Made by a program: the position numbers and the translations under genes
The notes under the pieces: model-generated
Database searches by the model: none
What the model was told of the DNA's origin: nothing
Seen by the model: only the letters and a program-made list of their open reading frames with translations
Source of the DNA: Sequoia sempervirens
Taxonomy: Eukaryota > Streptophyta > Pinopsida > Cupressales > Cupressaceae
Reading direction: 5' to 3'
NCBI GenBank assembly: GCA_007258455.2
Contig: VDFB02000001.1
Coordinates: 17,356,162 to 17,420,161 of the forward strand
DNA length: 64,000 nucleotides
Shown here: positions 47,503-59,454 of the stretch, piece after piece
How positions within the stretch are numbered: position 1 is the first letter of the stretch
Layout of the letters: each line of letters opens with the position of its first letter

Positions 47503-48520
47503 GAAGTAGTGTGCAACCCCTATGTCATTGACAGGCAACATCAAGGATTGATCATTATTTTCTGACCTATAATCACTAAGAACGACTTCTGCTATGCTTG
47601 GATGATGACAATCACCTAGTCTAGTAGTGCTCTTCGCCGCTCGGGCATATGTAGGGGGAGTCAGGGGAATGGTCTAGAAAATCTCGAACTACCAAGCGAC
47701 CCTGTGCCATTAATACAGAACTATGATGTAGTCGATGCGTCTCGTCAAGAAGCGATCGCGCTGCATATGTAGTAGATGCTACCTGTTTGTGGGCCACTGT
47801 ATTCCCATATATGGTCGCCATCTCACATCATGGGACCGCAAAGAATCAAACTGCAGCTACCAAAAATAAGATTTTTGTATCTCTAATCATGTACCAAGGG
47901 GTACACAAGCGCCATCAGTGTACGAGGGGTCGTACCTTATGGATATTTGACTGGTCGAGTACAAGTAAGGTGTGCAAAATCTCACACCTGCAGGAGTTTG
48001 CAGGTTGTGAGGATCCAATACTCATTGTTTACATATCGTCCTCACTCATGGTACAAGTGGGAAAGCATGTTGTGGCCCTACGTAAAAATGGTCTGTCGCT
48101 CCTCCATCTCACAAATCATATGGACAAGGCACCCGTATAGGTGTGAGCCTCGACCGTCCTTCGTGACTCGGAGGGAAACTATGATTACCATCACCCTCTT
48201 CAAAAGTGGGACTACCACTCATCTATGCTCAAACCACCGTATGTAGATGTGGCTGGTGGTGTCATGGAGCTCTATGTACCCAATGTACTACTACTAGCCC
48301 TCAACACCTCTCGAGGAAAGTGTGTATTGCCATGGGCCACCCATCGTCTGCGGATGGGAAAGCTAGTGATGTGGTACATGTCCTCGAGTGTGACTACCAT
48401 CTCTCCTAACTACATGTGAAATGAGAATTTCATGTGTCCTAGTGCTCCAACCATGAACATCAAACGATGGTATAATGTCTTAAGTAGGGTGTAGACCCAC
48501 CACAGACCCATCCACTCAAG
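47503..48520. other. GC-richer segment of unknown origin
   Basis: Less AT-rich than its surroundings, with overlapping open frames on both strands (47787-48246 plus; 47621-47821 minus) and none with a motif I recognise. It could be a captured gene fragment inside a Helitron or a decayed transposon. Confidence 0.4.
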
Positions 48521-49040
48521 TGTTGGAGATTGTAATCCTAACTACTCCAGCCTGTATTGTCCTGTCCATGTCAGTCATCGTATCAACATTGGATCTCAAT
48601 CAAGATCCGCATTGAAGACAATTTGAAGATGGATCTGAAAATAAGATTTGAAAAGATTTGTAAGGATATCACATTAATTCCTTTGCAGGCTTTACACGTT
48701 TTGTGGGTATTTAGGAAAATATTATTGTATGTTAGCTTCTCCTCACTGGAGATGAATGGTTTTCTATATAATGTATTCACCTTGTTATTGTTAAGTACTC
48801 TCCTAGCAGAGTCCAGCTCCGCAGAGCTGTAAGAGGAGATGTATCAGAATGTAAAGGTGTTTTTGCTGTAAGCAGATGTAAGTTGTGAGTTGAATGCATG
48901 AAATATGAAGTTGTAAAGATGTTTGAATGAGCAGAAGCTCATTGATGAAAAATCTCATTGTAATGTCCTATTGATTTTAATATAAAATTTCTTGTCTTAT
49001 CTCTGTTTAATTTTTTTATCTGCTCCCCTTAAAACCAACA
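48521..49040. mobile_element. Candidate solo LTR
   Basis: 520 bases from TGTTGGAGATTG to AAAACCAACA: perfect six-base terminal inverted repeats TGTTGG/CCAACA. Flanks TCAAG and TCAAT would be a 5-base TSD with one change. The interior ends with a U5-like AATATAAAATTTC. No internal coding. Confidence 0.6.
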
Positions 49041-50159
49041 TCAATATGATCTTGGTCATTTTGGATTTATGAGGGATGCATGATCTTGGAGTGACATAAG
49101 CACGTGCCCACCTCCATGCTCATGCATCTCGAGCCAATCCTGCAAAACATAAATAAAATCTCTGTCAGATCCATCTATTTCAAAAAATTATAATTTCTAC
49201 ATCAATTTTTTCTCTAAGTTACCTCTAGGACAAAGGCACATCGTAGAAATGTTTGTGCAATGCATTGGTGTCCAAGGTCGACCGCCATGAATGTTGCTTG
49301 GATGACAATGTGCATGATGAATTCCATCTTTTTTGTAGTTGCCAGTACAATGTTAGCATGACCGTGTGTAGGAGGGAAGCCTCCACACCACCTAGATGCA
49401 TGCATTGCTCTAAAATTGAAAAATCTTAATAAATGCATAAAAATGAAAAGAAAGGGTTAGATTCAAAGTACCTCATCAACCACATCGCCCTCAACTATAG
49501 CTCTACATAGCTACTTGATCTTAGGGCCCACATAGCCATGTCAGTGAGACATTTTTCTCACTTTCCTCACACAAAAGTCAACAATCCACTCGTGGTGAAT
49601 AGTGAAAATGACCCTTCTATGGAGCCTTCCAAGTATATATAGGTCATATTCGGCCATTTTTTCCTAGCGGACATGGTCCTTCCATTCTTCTTATTTTGAA
49701 CCCACCTAGCTGGGGGGAAAATTAGGAGGAGGCATATACTCACCTCTTCATTATATTTTTCTTTTGAATCACTAGATTTTCATGAGCATTCTTCTCACCA
49801 TGGTAGATTATTCCAATTTTTGAGCTAGCCTAAATTTATTTTATAGAATGAAACTTCACATCTGATGTTGTGGTTTCTTGTTGAGCTCGATCACTAGGGC
49901 ATTGTCAATATTTTCTTGCTCGACCTCTATGGCCTCTACAATATCCTTTTCAACACACAAATTCATAAAATTTCTTAAATTTTCAAGCTCGTACTAATGC
50001 TTTCTTTTTCTACTTTAGTGTAGCTAATTTTTCTCAAAAATCAGCTCACTAAATAAAATTTCACCCATGGAAATTTCACATTTTAGTATTTGGCCCCTGA
50101 ATTTATGACAAAGAGCCTCATGAGTCAGAATTTCATATTTCCAACTCAATGAGGGGCAA
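49041..50159. other. Unassigned DNA
   Basis: No convincing gene. The last bases (ATGAGGGGCAA) look like a polypurine tract before the LTR-like block at 50160, so this may be the 3' interior of a decayed gypsy element. Confidence 0.4.
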
Positions 50160-51508
50160 TGATGAAGCATTGGCAGTCTACCACCTCATTTCTTGCAAAT
50201 TTGTGAGTTAGATGCTTGCACAACATGTGGATGTTTGCACGACGTGGTAGTGTCCCTAAGGTTTATGAGTTCAAATGAGGAATCTTGGGAATCTTTTCCT
50301 GTGACATGTGTTGTCATCACAAAATTCTGAGTGTAATGGCTCTTCCCACCCATGCAACTTCACAAAACTCCCCTTTTCACTCTTATTTGCATGGATTCAT
50401 ACTCTCTCTCATTCCAACTTACTTTCTCCTTTCTCTTCTCTTTCATATTATGATTCTACCGCGAAGCTCTAATGGATTGAAGTCTCACCAATAGCTAAAT
50501 CTCTCTTGCAAGCATTCAACTTTATGACTATTAGCCAAGAGGGAGCCATAGACTATTGGTAATGCTCTCTTGCTTTCTTGTCTATTTCCTAGCATAATCT
50601 ATTGTGTCTATTTTGTGATAAGGGTTCTCCTCTATAGCAGGGTTTTATTTTACCACTCATTGTGTTTATTTTGTGTTACGTATACTCTTCCATAGTGGGG
50701 TTTTCTTTTATCACTCATTATGTCTACTTTATTTTGTTCTTTTATACTCTTTATCTATCTGGCTATCCGTGGAGGTGGGAACACCAAAATGGGGGTTTGA
50801 CTGAGGCAAGCCCCAAAACAACCCCAACATTTTTCCTCGCTCACCTTGTATATAGGTTGGTCATGTGAAGCTTTACAAGAGACTTTAAAGCATGGGACCT
50901 CTTGTGAGTTAATATCTTTCTCTCCTTTTTATTTTCTTGCATTCCTACTTTCTATTATGTTAGAAGATTAAATAGACCTCATTTTTGAATAGTTAGTAGA
51001 TTCTTTGAGTTCTATGCAAAGGTTTACTTCTTTGTCTATATGATACACCAACGTGTCTTTGAGACAACACTGCACTGTAATATCATCCTATTCTCATGCT
51101 AAAGTCCTTTGATTGAGAGCTTGTGCCCTTGTCTCAAAAATCTTTGCAATTTACTCTTTTAGTGCCTAAAGTCCTTTATCTATGACCATTCCAAAAAATC
51201 TGATTTAAGCATGTTTTGCAATCTCTTTCATCTTGAACCTCCATCACTTGAATATGCATCATTGAGATGACCAAGGGAAATTTATTCTCTGTTAACTCTT
51301 TTTTTTGTCCTAGAGATACTCAAGTAGCAAATCCCCTCATTTAAAATATAGAATGATAAAACCCAAATAAAAGTGTAGGAGAAACTAAGATCATGGAAAA
51401 TGTTGTAATCCTCTAATATAAGACGAAAAAAATGACTTGTGCAAACTTAAGTATGTAAGTATGGATACAAGTTAATATCAATACTTTTAGGTAATATATT
51501 ATATTCAT
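50160..51508 (+). repeat. Diverged gypsy LTR-like block
   Basis: Starts TGATGAAGCATTGG. About 600 bases in, ACCAAAATGGGGGTTTGA and GAGGCAAGCCCC, then CCCCAACATTTTTCC, parallel the G1 LTR (ACCAAAGTGGGGTTTGAA, AAGGCAAACCCC, CAACATTTCCCCC). It lacks the G1 palindrome. The right end is not fixed. Confidence 0.5.
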
Positions 51509-53791
51509 ATCAACATGGGTGACCTATTGAAATGTCTTGATATTTCATGTTGCAACAATCACCTAGATGCAATGAGTACTATGTGGACCATTCATTCTTA
51601 TGACTCTAGATAGGTTCATATATACTAGTATTCATGAAATATGGGTCAAATATTTTGACTTAGAAACTATAAATACGAATTGTCAAAACATCATAACTTG
51701 ATATATCTCAAAAACTACCTCCTGACTATCATTAAATGAATTAAAAGGGCTCAAGCATGAAGGTTCATAATGCACAACACTAGATATTTTTTGTAAATGG
51801 AGTATTAAAGTAAGTGGACTACATCATACTGGAAATTACATAGTTAATCATGTTTAAGTCAAAGTAGTATTGAAATAGGTGACCTCCTAGGAATTCGTAA
51901 TTCTTCACACCTATTAGTACCACCTAGATGTAATGAGTCATAACCAAGATATTCATACTCATGAGAAAAGGGTTTGTGTGAACTACTACTCATAAAATAT
52001 GGGCCAATGAATTTGAATTTAAAACTAAAAAAAAAAAAATCATGATAACACATTATAACTTGACTCATTGTGAACAATACTTCCTACTTTTCAACTAAAT
52101 TTAAATTATTTAAAAATATTACATAGTAAAGTTAAATGTAAATGTTAATAATTTTAATCAACAATATTTATTTTGAGATTTTAATTGAATAAAAATATCT
52201 CATATAATTTCATCCAATGAAGTCATAATGTAAAGACCTTAAACCATATACATCGTAACTACATCTATTTCACTGACATTTATCCTCCTTTAATGTTAAT
52301 TCAATAAAACCAACTATTTAATTGACTTTTCTAATAATCTTCTTAGTATTAATTAAATAAATTAAATAAATTTATTATTTTAATCATTCCCTTGAATTGA
52401 CCAATTATAATTTAATAAATTTAGTATTTATTTAATTAATTTTAATCTTCATATCCCTATCTTCAAGAGATTACATAAATATAAATTATGTATTATGTCC
52501 TTTCACTTTTATGGTATAATTTTCACATTTTATTCTTGTACATGGCCCGCGGTTCTCAAATATCCATAAAGTCCTCTCATTCAATCTTAAATATCTTAGC
52601 CCTTCACATCTCAAAGAAAGGACATTTTGGACTTCCAAAAGGATTCTTTTTTATCCTCACCATCCATATTCTCCCAAAAAGAATTCCACCATCCAAATCT
52701 ATTAGATCATAGAGCTCCTTTTGTGTACCAATTGTAAGGTGCCACTTGGAGGTCTCGTATGGCTCCAGTCATCTCAAGAAATTCCATTTATTAATATCTC
52801 CAATAAATCCTAGCCCTTGATCGTTCATCCCAAGACTCTATAATATAACATATCATATAGACTATTTTATATAGTTCATAAATAAAAGGTTTTGTTGCTA
52901 GAGTATGAGCATCAAAATACCACCATTCTCTCATAAAAAAACCTTGAGTATTTTGACACTCTTAGTATGCAAGAAGAAGTCTTTGAGAGAATTTTTTTAG
53001 TCTTTCATTTTTTTTTGGTGCTCTTGCCTCTTGGAGGTGACAATTGAGCATGAGATAAAGGATTTAATTTAAATTTTTTTCTTTTATTTTTGTTTCATAC
53101 TTGCTTGATCACACATAAATATATGCCCTCCCTCAAGGATTCTAGCAACTTTCATAATTTCTCATTCATTTATTTAATGTGTATGATAACAAGCAATATA
53201 AATTATGATATAGATATAAAAATTCATTTACATAATTTTTAATTCATGAGTAATCTTACATACAAACCCATCTCTTATGAGAATGAATATTCCAGTTATT
53301 ACTCTTTGCATCTAGGTGATGCTCACAAGGTTCAACATCATTTATTCTAGAGAGGTAACATAGACTTATATTGCTCTGACTCATTTGTGTTTAAATATGG
53401 AATTTCCCAAGATCAACCCCACTTAGCTTCCTACCCCATTTTCAATAACTTCAACAAATATTATACCTTATTTTAAATAAATGGAATATATTTTTATTAT
53501 ATAGACATAAACAAATTGTTAAATATAATAATTGCTCATTAAAAAATAAATATAAACAAACTTGAAGTCAAAATTAAATATAAACTTTGACAAGTAATTA
53601 AAAGATAACTAAATAAATAATTTAAAATTATTGAGAGCAAAGTTAAAGCTATGCCTTCAACAATATTGACCAACATCGACTTGGCTTTGTAGTCGATATT
53701 TTTGACTTGCCATGCTTAATAACAGACGATGTATATTATAACCATTATTCAATAGAAGGAACATGAAAACAAACGATACTGTCCGGGAGCG
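51509..53791. repeat. Duplicated P450 3'-flank, copy C
   Basis: Homologous to copies A and B. An inverted repeat of about 170 bases is seen here most clearly: 51855-52000 against the complement of 53250-53400, sharing CACCTAGATG, ATATTCAT and GGGTTTGT blocks. It ends at the P450-3 stop codon. Confidence 0.65.
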
Positions 53792-54103
53792 CTAGTAAAG
53801 ATTATGCCGGAGACGTGGTACGGGGATTGCATTTAACTGTTTGAAAGTAACTCCAAATTCATCTGTGTTGATTTTTATGTAGCTTGGACAGGTGTCTCCA
53901 TTCCCAAGAAGTGCTTATTTAATTATTTAATTGTTTTCTAGAAACCTCCAGAAAGGGCTGAGTTGTCTAGATAATTATGTAATTAAATAAATTGATTTCC
54001 CTAGAGACTTCTAGAATCCATTTAGTTAGGGTTGTTAGAGTCTATTTAATCTTAGCCATTGATTGAGATTAAATCATGGCCATTGATTTTCCAATGAGAA
54101 AAG

Positions 54104-54111
54104 TATAAAAG
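54104..54111 (+). promoter_or_regulatory. C3 LTR TATA box
   Basis: TATAAAAG, also present in the 3' LTR at 58969-58976; probable promoter of the element. Confidence 0.65.
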
Positions 54112-54160
54112 GGGATCAATGGGCATTTGGAGAACACACAAGTATAGAGTTGAGAAAGAC

Positions 54161-54233
54161 TTGCAGTGATAGCAAGTAAATTTGCAGTGAGAGCAAATAG
54201 TCTTGCAGTATTAGCAAGGGCGCAGTGATAGCG
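54161..54233 (+). repeat. Four near-palindromic 15-mers in the C3 5' LTR
   Basis: TTGCAGTGATAGCAA and variants at 54161, 54182, 54203 and 54220, with a period of about 20. Each has TTGC/GCAA ends. The same stretch of the 3' LTR is strongly altered. Confidence 0.8.
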
Positions 54234-54595
54234 TTGGGGATAGTAGCTGTGGAATTTCAGCAAGAGAAATTGAGGGAAGAATTTCTGGAGAAGGATATTG
54301 CCGGAGCTCTGCCAGTAAGAGGCAAGCAGTTTTGTATTCCTTAATTTGCTGAAGTTTAATATAATTCCTCATCTGCAGTAGTGGTTTTCCCTTCGGGGTT
54401 TTTCCACGGACAATTTGTCCAAAAATATTGTGTTCTTTATTGTGAATGTTTTCTCCTCTATTCCTGTGAGTTTTTATTGGTGAAGTTGCAGTTGTGTTAT
54501 TTTTCAATATTTGTTGAGAATTAATTTTTCAGAGTCAAATAATCTATGTATTAGATAGGAGATTAATAATCAGTAACTGCAATAGAATTTTCACA

Positions 54596-54607
54596 TGGTA
54601 TCATAGC
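54596..54607 (+). promoter_or_regulatory. C3 primer-binding site (initiator-Met type)
   Basis: TGGTATCATAGC directly after the LTR; one change from TGGTATCAGAGC. Confidence 0.9.
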
Positions 54608-54698
54608 TGATCTGAGGGCAAATTACGCTCAACACAGGAAGGAAAGATCCTGCCTCTTCAGAATTATTATTATTATTTGTTTTCTTTTATCTTTTGAG

Positions 54699-55814
54699 AT
54701 GGCCTCAGCAGGTTTAAGAGATCAGGATAGATTGGATGGAGCCTCAAATTTTGGTGTTTGGAAAGCCATAATTTCTTTATTGCTGGAAGAGAATGGGATC
54801 AAGGAATATGTGACTAGTGTTGTACCTATACCTACAGATCCAGCACAGCTCTTAGCATATAAGAAGGAAGATGCCAAGGCGAGGAGGATGATTCTTGATG
54901 GTGTCAAGGATCATATTGTTCCACATGTCGCAGAGTTAGATACAGCGAAGAAGATGTGGGATGCCATTCTGAATCTGTACCAGAATGCTACCACTAACCG
55001 GAAGCTGATTCTCAGAGAAAAGTTGAGGACTACTCGGATGAACAAGGGAGAGGACGTGACAAGTTACCTCACCAGACTCAGACTTGTCAAGGATGAGTTG
55101 GCTGCTGTTGGAGATAATCTAGGTGATGACGAGCTAGTGCGGATAGCCCTAAATGGGTTTACTAAGCAGTGGGATGTCTTTGTTCAAGTTATTAATGGAC
55201 GAGACACCTTGCCGAGTTGGGATCGACTTTGGAGTGACTTCACTCAGGAGGAGCTTAGACTAAGTCTTGTCAGTAGGACCAGTAGCAAGAGTCAGCAAAG
55301 TGAGGCGGAACAGGAGAACATTGCCCTTGCAGGAAAAGGGAAAGCAAAGAAGGGGTCAAGCAAAGGATCAAATTCACAAGGTGAGAAGAAGAAGAAGGAT
55401 TTATCCAAAGTGAAGTGCTATGGCTGTCACAAGTTTGGCCACTATGTCAGTGATTGCCCACAAAAGAAGAAAGGCAAGAAGCAGACAACAGCTTCAGCAA
55501 GTGCAGATGAGCTCTCTAGTAGAATGGAGGATGAGTTCGCTTTCATAGCTTGTATGGCTAGCTCAACCCTACAGGGTGTTTGGTATATAGATAGTGGGGT
55601 GTCATTTCATATGACAAGAGTTAGAGAGTACTTCTCCAGCTATAAGGAGGAGGACATCAGAATGCAGATCTCTATGGGGAACATGTCCAAACTCAATCCA
55701 GTTGGGAAAGGGACTGTTCTATTGCAAAGGGAGAATGGTAAGCGGATTTCCATTCATGATGTGTTGCATGTGCCAGGGTTGGGTATGAATTTGATTTCCA
55801 TATCTGTCCTTTAG
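54699..55814 (+). pseudogene. C3 gag and protease (open to a TAG stop)
   Basis: 371 codons open. MASAGLRDQDRLDGASNFGV opens a copia gag; UBN2-type capsid blocks follow (MWDAILNLYQNATTNRKLIL, KDELAAVGDNLGDDELVRIA). The zinc knuckle CYGCHKFGHYVSDC lies near residue 245. A protease active site YIDSGVSFHMT is near residue 295 (usual Ala is Val). The frame ends at TAG 55812-55814 in the middle of the protease/pre-integrase junction, with the same frame continuing at 55851. The product would package RNA and cleave the polyprotein. Confidence 0.93.
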
Positions 55815-57227
55815 GATAAAGGTTACAATGTACTCTTTAGAGGGGCAAGTGTGTTAATCAAGCACAAGGATTGGAAATCACCCACAGCTATTAGAGTTAG
55901 GAGCGGCCGACTTTACAGGTTGCAGTTTGATACTCATAAGGCACTAATGAGCAGCAGTAATTCTAGAGATCAAGGAGAGCTATGGCATAGGAGGATGGGT
56001 CATATACATCATGGAGCACTTAAAATGCTTCATGAGGCTATGACAGGTGTTCCTGAGGTGAGCACAAAGCATGATGATGTATGTAAGGGATGTGTGTTGG
56101 GGAAGTTTGCGAAAGCAACTTTTCCAAGGAGTGACACTAGATCCAAGGGTGTTCTTGATCTAGTACATTCAGACATATGTGGACCAATGTCGACGAAGTC
56201 TCTCAGAGGATATGAGTACTTTGTTACTTTTATTGATGATTTCTCCAGGAAGACCTGGATATACTTCTTGAAGACCAAGGATGAGGTTTTCAGTCACTTC
56301 CAAGAGTTCAAAGCTCTTGTGGAGAATTCGACAGGGAGGAAGATAAAGGTTCTTCGGTCAGACAATGGAGGCAAGTACAAAGGGAAAGAGTTCCAGGAGT
56401 TCTGTACCAGGGAAGGAATCAAGAGAGAGTGGACTATTCCTTACAACCCACAACAGAATGGGGTTGCTGAGAGGAAGAATCGGTCTATATCAGAGGCGGC
56501 AAGGGCTATGCTGTATGACCAGGATATGCCACGTTACTTATGGGCAGAGGCATGCAGTACAGCAGTGTACATACAAAACAGGGTTCCACATAAGGTATTG
56601 GGCAAGATGACACCAGAGGAGGCGTTCTCAGGGAAGAAGCCAGATGTCAGCCACTTCAGGATATTTGGGAGTTTGGCATATTGTCACATTCCAGGTGCGA
56701 CACGTTCCAAGTTAGATCAAACTGCAGAGAAGGGGTACTTTGTGGGGTACAGTGAAACCTCAAAGGCATATCGGATATTTATTCCAGGGACCAGGAGGAC
56801 TATAGTTAGGCGTGATGTCAAGTTCATGGAGGACAAGGCATTTAGGAGGTCCAGAGATTTTCCAGCAGATGATCAGAATGAGCAACTAGTGGAAGCTCCA
56901 AGGATCATTCAACCAGATCAAGGACAGCGAAGCTCGAGTACAGTTACTAGTACATGCACAAGCTCAGGTGCTGAGAATTCGCAGAGTATGGAGCAGCAGA
57001 TGCAGCAGATCCAAGAGATGCATCAGGGTGATATGGAGGTTGATACTTCATCCTCTACAGTTGGTAGCAAGAACCAACAGTCACAAAGTGATACTCAGGA
57101 GTTTGTGGGAGCTCCTAGGATGAGTAGTAGACAGCGGAGACAACCAGCCAGGTATGATGACTATATGGCATTAGTTAGTCAGTTGGTAGATAGTGAACCT
57201 TCTAGCTATCAAGAGGTCGCACAGTAG
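55815..57227 (+). pseudogene. C3 integrase (same frame as gag, between two TAG codons)
   Basis: The pre-integrase region (ELWHRRMGHIHHGALKMLHE, CKGCVLGKFAKATFP) carries the HHCC zinc-binding pattern. The catalytic core has HSDICGPM, LRSDNGGKYKG and NGVAERKNRSI, so all three acidic residues are present, unlike C1 and C2. It continues with AEACSTAVYIQNRVP and GYFVGYSETSKAYRIF and a Gln/Ser-rich linker. The frame closes at TAG 57225-57227. The family joins element cDNA to the host chromosome. Confidence 0.93.
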
Positions 57228-58736
57228 AAAGTGTGGCAAGATGCAATGGTTGAGGAGTATACCTCAATAGTGCAGAACGATGTGTGGGAGGTTGTGACTA
57301 GACCGATAGATAGGGCAGTGGTTGGATCTCACTGGATCTATAAGATCAAGCACAGTGCAGATGGTAGCATCAAGAAATACAAGGCAAGGTTTGTGGCCAA
57401 GGGGTTCTCTCAGAAGGAGGGAATTGACTATGAGGAGACATTTGCTCCAGTGGCCAGGTATACTTCTATACGAGTTGTGATCTCTCTTGCAGCACAGATG
57501 GGATGGCAGATCCATCAGATGGATGTCAAGACAACGTTTCTTAATGGTGAATTGAAAGAGGAGGTATACATAGAACAACCAGAGGGCTTTGTAGCACACA
57601 ACAGTACAACCCACGTGTGCAGATTGAAGAAAATTTTGGGACTCAGCAGGTTCCCAGGGCATGGTATGAGCGCATTGATGAATCTGCGGGGAATGGACTT
57701 TGTGAAGAGTGAAGCGGATGCTAACCTCTACTACTTGGTGGTTGGGGGTGAGGTTCTCATTCTTGTTCTTTATGTGGACGACTTGTTTTTAACAGGTTCA
57801 CTAGGGCTCATAGAGGAGTGCAAGAGGGACCTTGCAGCAGAGTTTGAGATGAAGGATTTGGGGCTTATGCACTACTTTCTAGGCATGGAGGTATGGCGGC
57901 AGGATGGAGAGATTTTCCTTGGACAAGGGAAATCTGCAATCGAAAAATCTTGAGGAGGTTCGAGATGGAAGATTGCAGAGCCATGTCTACTCCTATGATC
58001 ACGAATTGGAAGAAGGTAGAGACATCCAGGGAGAAGGATGTAGACCCCACCTTATACAGGTAGTTGATTGGGTTTCTCATGTATTTGGTCAACACCAGGC
58101 TAGATATATCCTTTGCAGTAAACTCTCTTAGTCAGTTCATGGTCGAGTCGAAGAGAGTGCATTGGACAGTGGCAAAGCATGTGTTGCGGTATTTGCGTGG
58201 TACAATCGAGTATGGAATCAAATATGCTCGAGGTGATGGTATCAGGTTGATAGGCTATACTGACGCAGATTGGGCAGGCAGTACAACGGACAGGAAAAGC
58301 ACTTCAGGGTGTTGCTTTAGCGTGGGATCAGGAGTTGTCTCTTGGTACAGCAGGAAGTAGAAGTCTAGCTTTGAGTTCTGCAGAGGCAGAATACATAGCA
58401 GCTAGCATGGCGACGTGTGAAGCGATATGGCTTTGGAAGTTGCTAGTGGCCTTGTTTGGTCAGACGGTTGAGACTACGGTGATACACTGCGACAATCAGA
58501 GTTGCATCAAGTTGTCTGAGAATCCGGTGTTTCATGATAGGTCTAAGCATATAGACATCAGATATCATTTCATCAGAAATTGTGTACAACACAAGATTGT
58601 TCAGCTACAGTATATACCTACAGATCAGCAGGTAGCAGACATTTTGACTAAGGCATTGGAGAAGGCAAAATTCATCTTCTTCAGAGATAGGTTGGGTGTC
58701 ATGCAGAACACCTTCCTCGCTAAGAGGGAGTGTTGA
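57228..58736 (+). pseudogene. C3 reverse transcriptase and RNase H, frameshifted
   Basis: RT runs from 57231 with [40 protein letters not shown] and [20 protein letters not shown]. Two compensating one-base shifts near 57640-57690 scramble the LYGLKQ/AWYER block. YVDDLFLTG and [13 protein letters not shown] are intact. A frameshift near 57945 and another near 58355 break the connection and RNase H. RNase H keeps YTDADWAGSTTDRKSTSGCC, SSAEAEYIAAS, HCDNQSCIKLSENPVFHDRS and ADILTKALEK. Confidence 0.92.
58722..58730 (+). promoter_or_regulatory. C3 polypurine tract
   Basis: AAGAGGGAG directly before the 3' LTR. Confidence 0.8.
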
Positions 58737-59454
58737 TTTTTATGTAGCTTGGACAGGTGTCTCCATTCCCAAGAAGTGCTTATTTAATTATTTAATTATT
58801 TTCTAGAAACCTCCAAAAAGGGCTGAGTTGTCTAGATAATTATGTAATTAAATAAATTGATTTCCCTAGAGACTTCTAGAATCCAGTTAGTTAGGGTTGT
58901 TAGAGTCTATTTAATCTTAGCCATTGATTGAGATTAAATCATGGCCATTGGTTTTCCAATGAGAAAAGTATAAAAGGGGATCAATGGGCATTTGGAGAAC
59001 ACACAAGTATAGAGTTGAGAAAGACTTGCGATGATAGCAAAGTAAATTTCTGATGAAACAAAGTAAGATGTGCGGTGTTAGCAGAAGCTGATGATAGCGT
59101 TAGGGGATAGCAGGCGTGGAATTTCAGCGAGGGAGAAATTGAGGGAAGAATTTCCTGAGAAGGATATTACGAGCTCACCAAAGCAAGCGTTTTGTATTCC
59201 TTAATTTGCTGAAGTTTAATATAATTCCTCATCTGCAGTAGTGGTTTTCCCTTCGGGGTTTTTCCACGGACAATTTGTCCAAAAATATTGTGTTCTTTAT
59301 TGTGAATGTTTTCTCCTCGATTCCTGTGAGTTTTTATTGGTGAAGTTGCAGTTGTGTTATTTTTCGATATTTGCTAAGAATTAATTTTTCAAGTCAAATA
59401 ATCTATGTATTAGATAGGAGATTAATAATCAGTAACTGCAATAGAATTTTCACA
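58731..59454 (+). repeat. C3 3' LTR
   Basis: 724 bases, near-identical to the 5' LTR except for a concentrated patch at about 59027-59190. Confidence 0.96.

Larger units (their letters stand above)
53866..54595 (+). repeat. C3 5' LTR
   Basis: 730 bases, TGTTGATTTT to TTTTCACA. TATAAAAG at 54104-54111. Downstream is a run of four short near-palindromic repeats (54161-54233). Confidence 0.96.
53866..59454 (+). mobile_element. C3: Ty1/copia element inserted in P450-3 exon 2
   Basis: 5589 bases with LTRs 53866-54595 and 58731-59454 and a perfect ATCTG TSD (53861-53865, 59455-59459). It is opposite in orientation to the P450. Domains are gag, protease, integrase, RT, RNase H in one original frame now broken by two TAG codons and a few frameshifts. 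The best preserved element here; most LTR sequence is near-identical. Confidence 0.97.

Noticed and set aside
47503..48420. Possible DNA transposase gene
   Set aside because: Frames on both strands are short and show no DDE or zinc-finger motif that I can recognise.
54161..54233. Short regularly spaced repeats suggestive of a CRISPR array
   Set aside because: Units are degenerate, spacing is only a few bases, and the context is a plant LTR.
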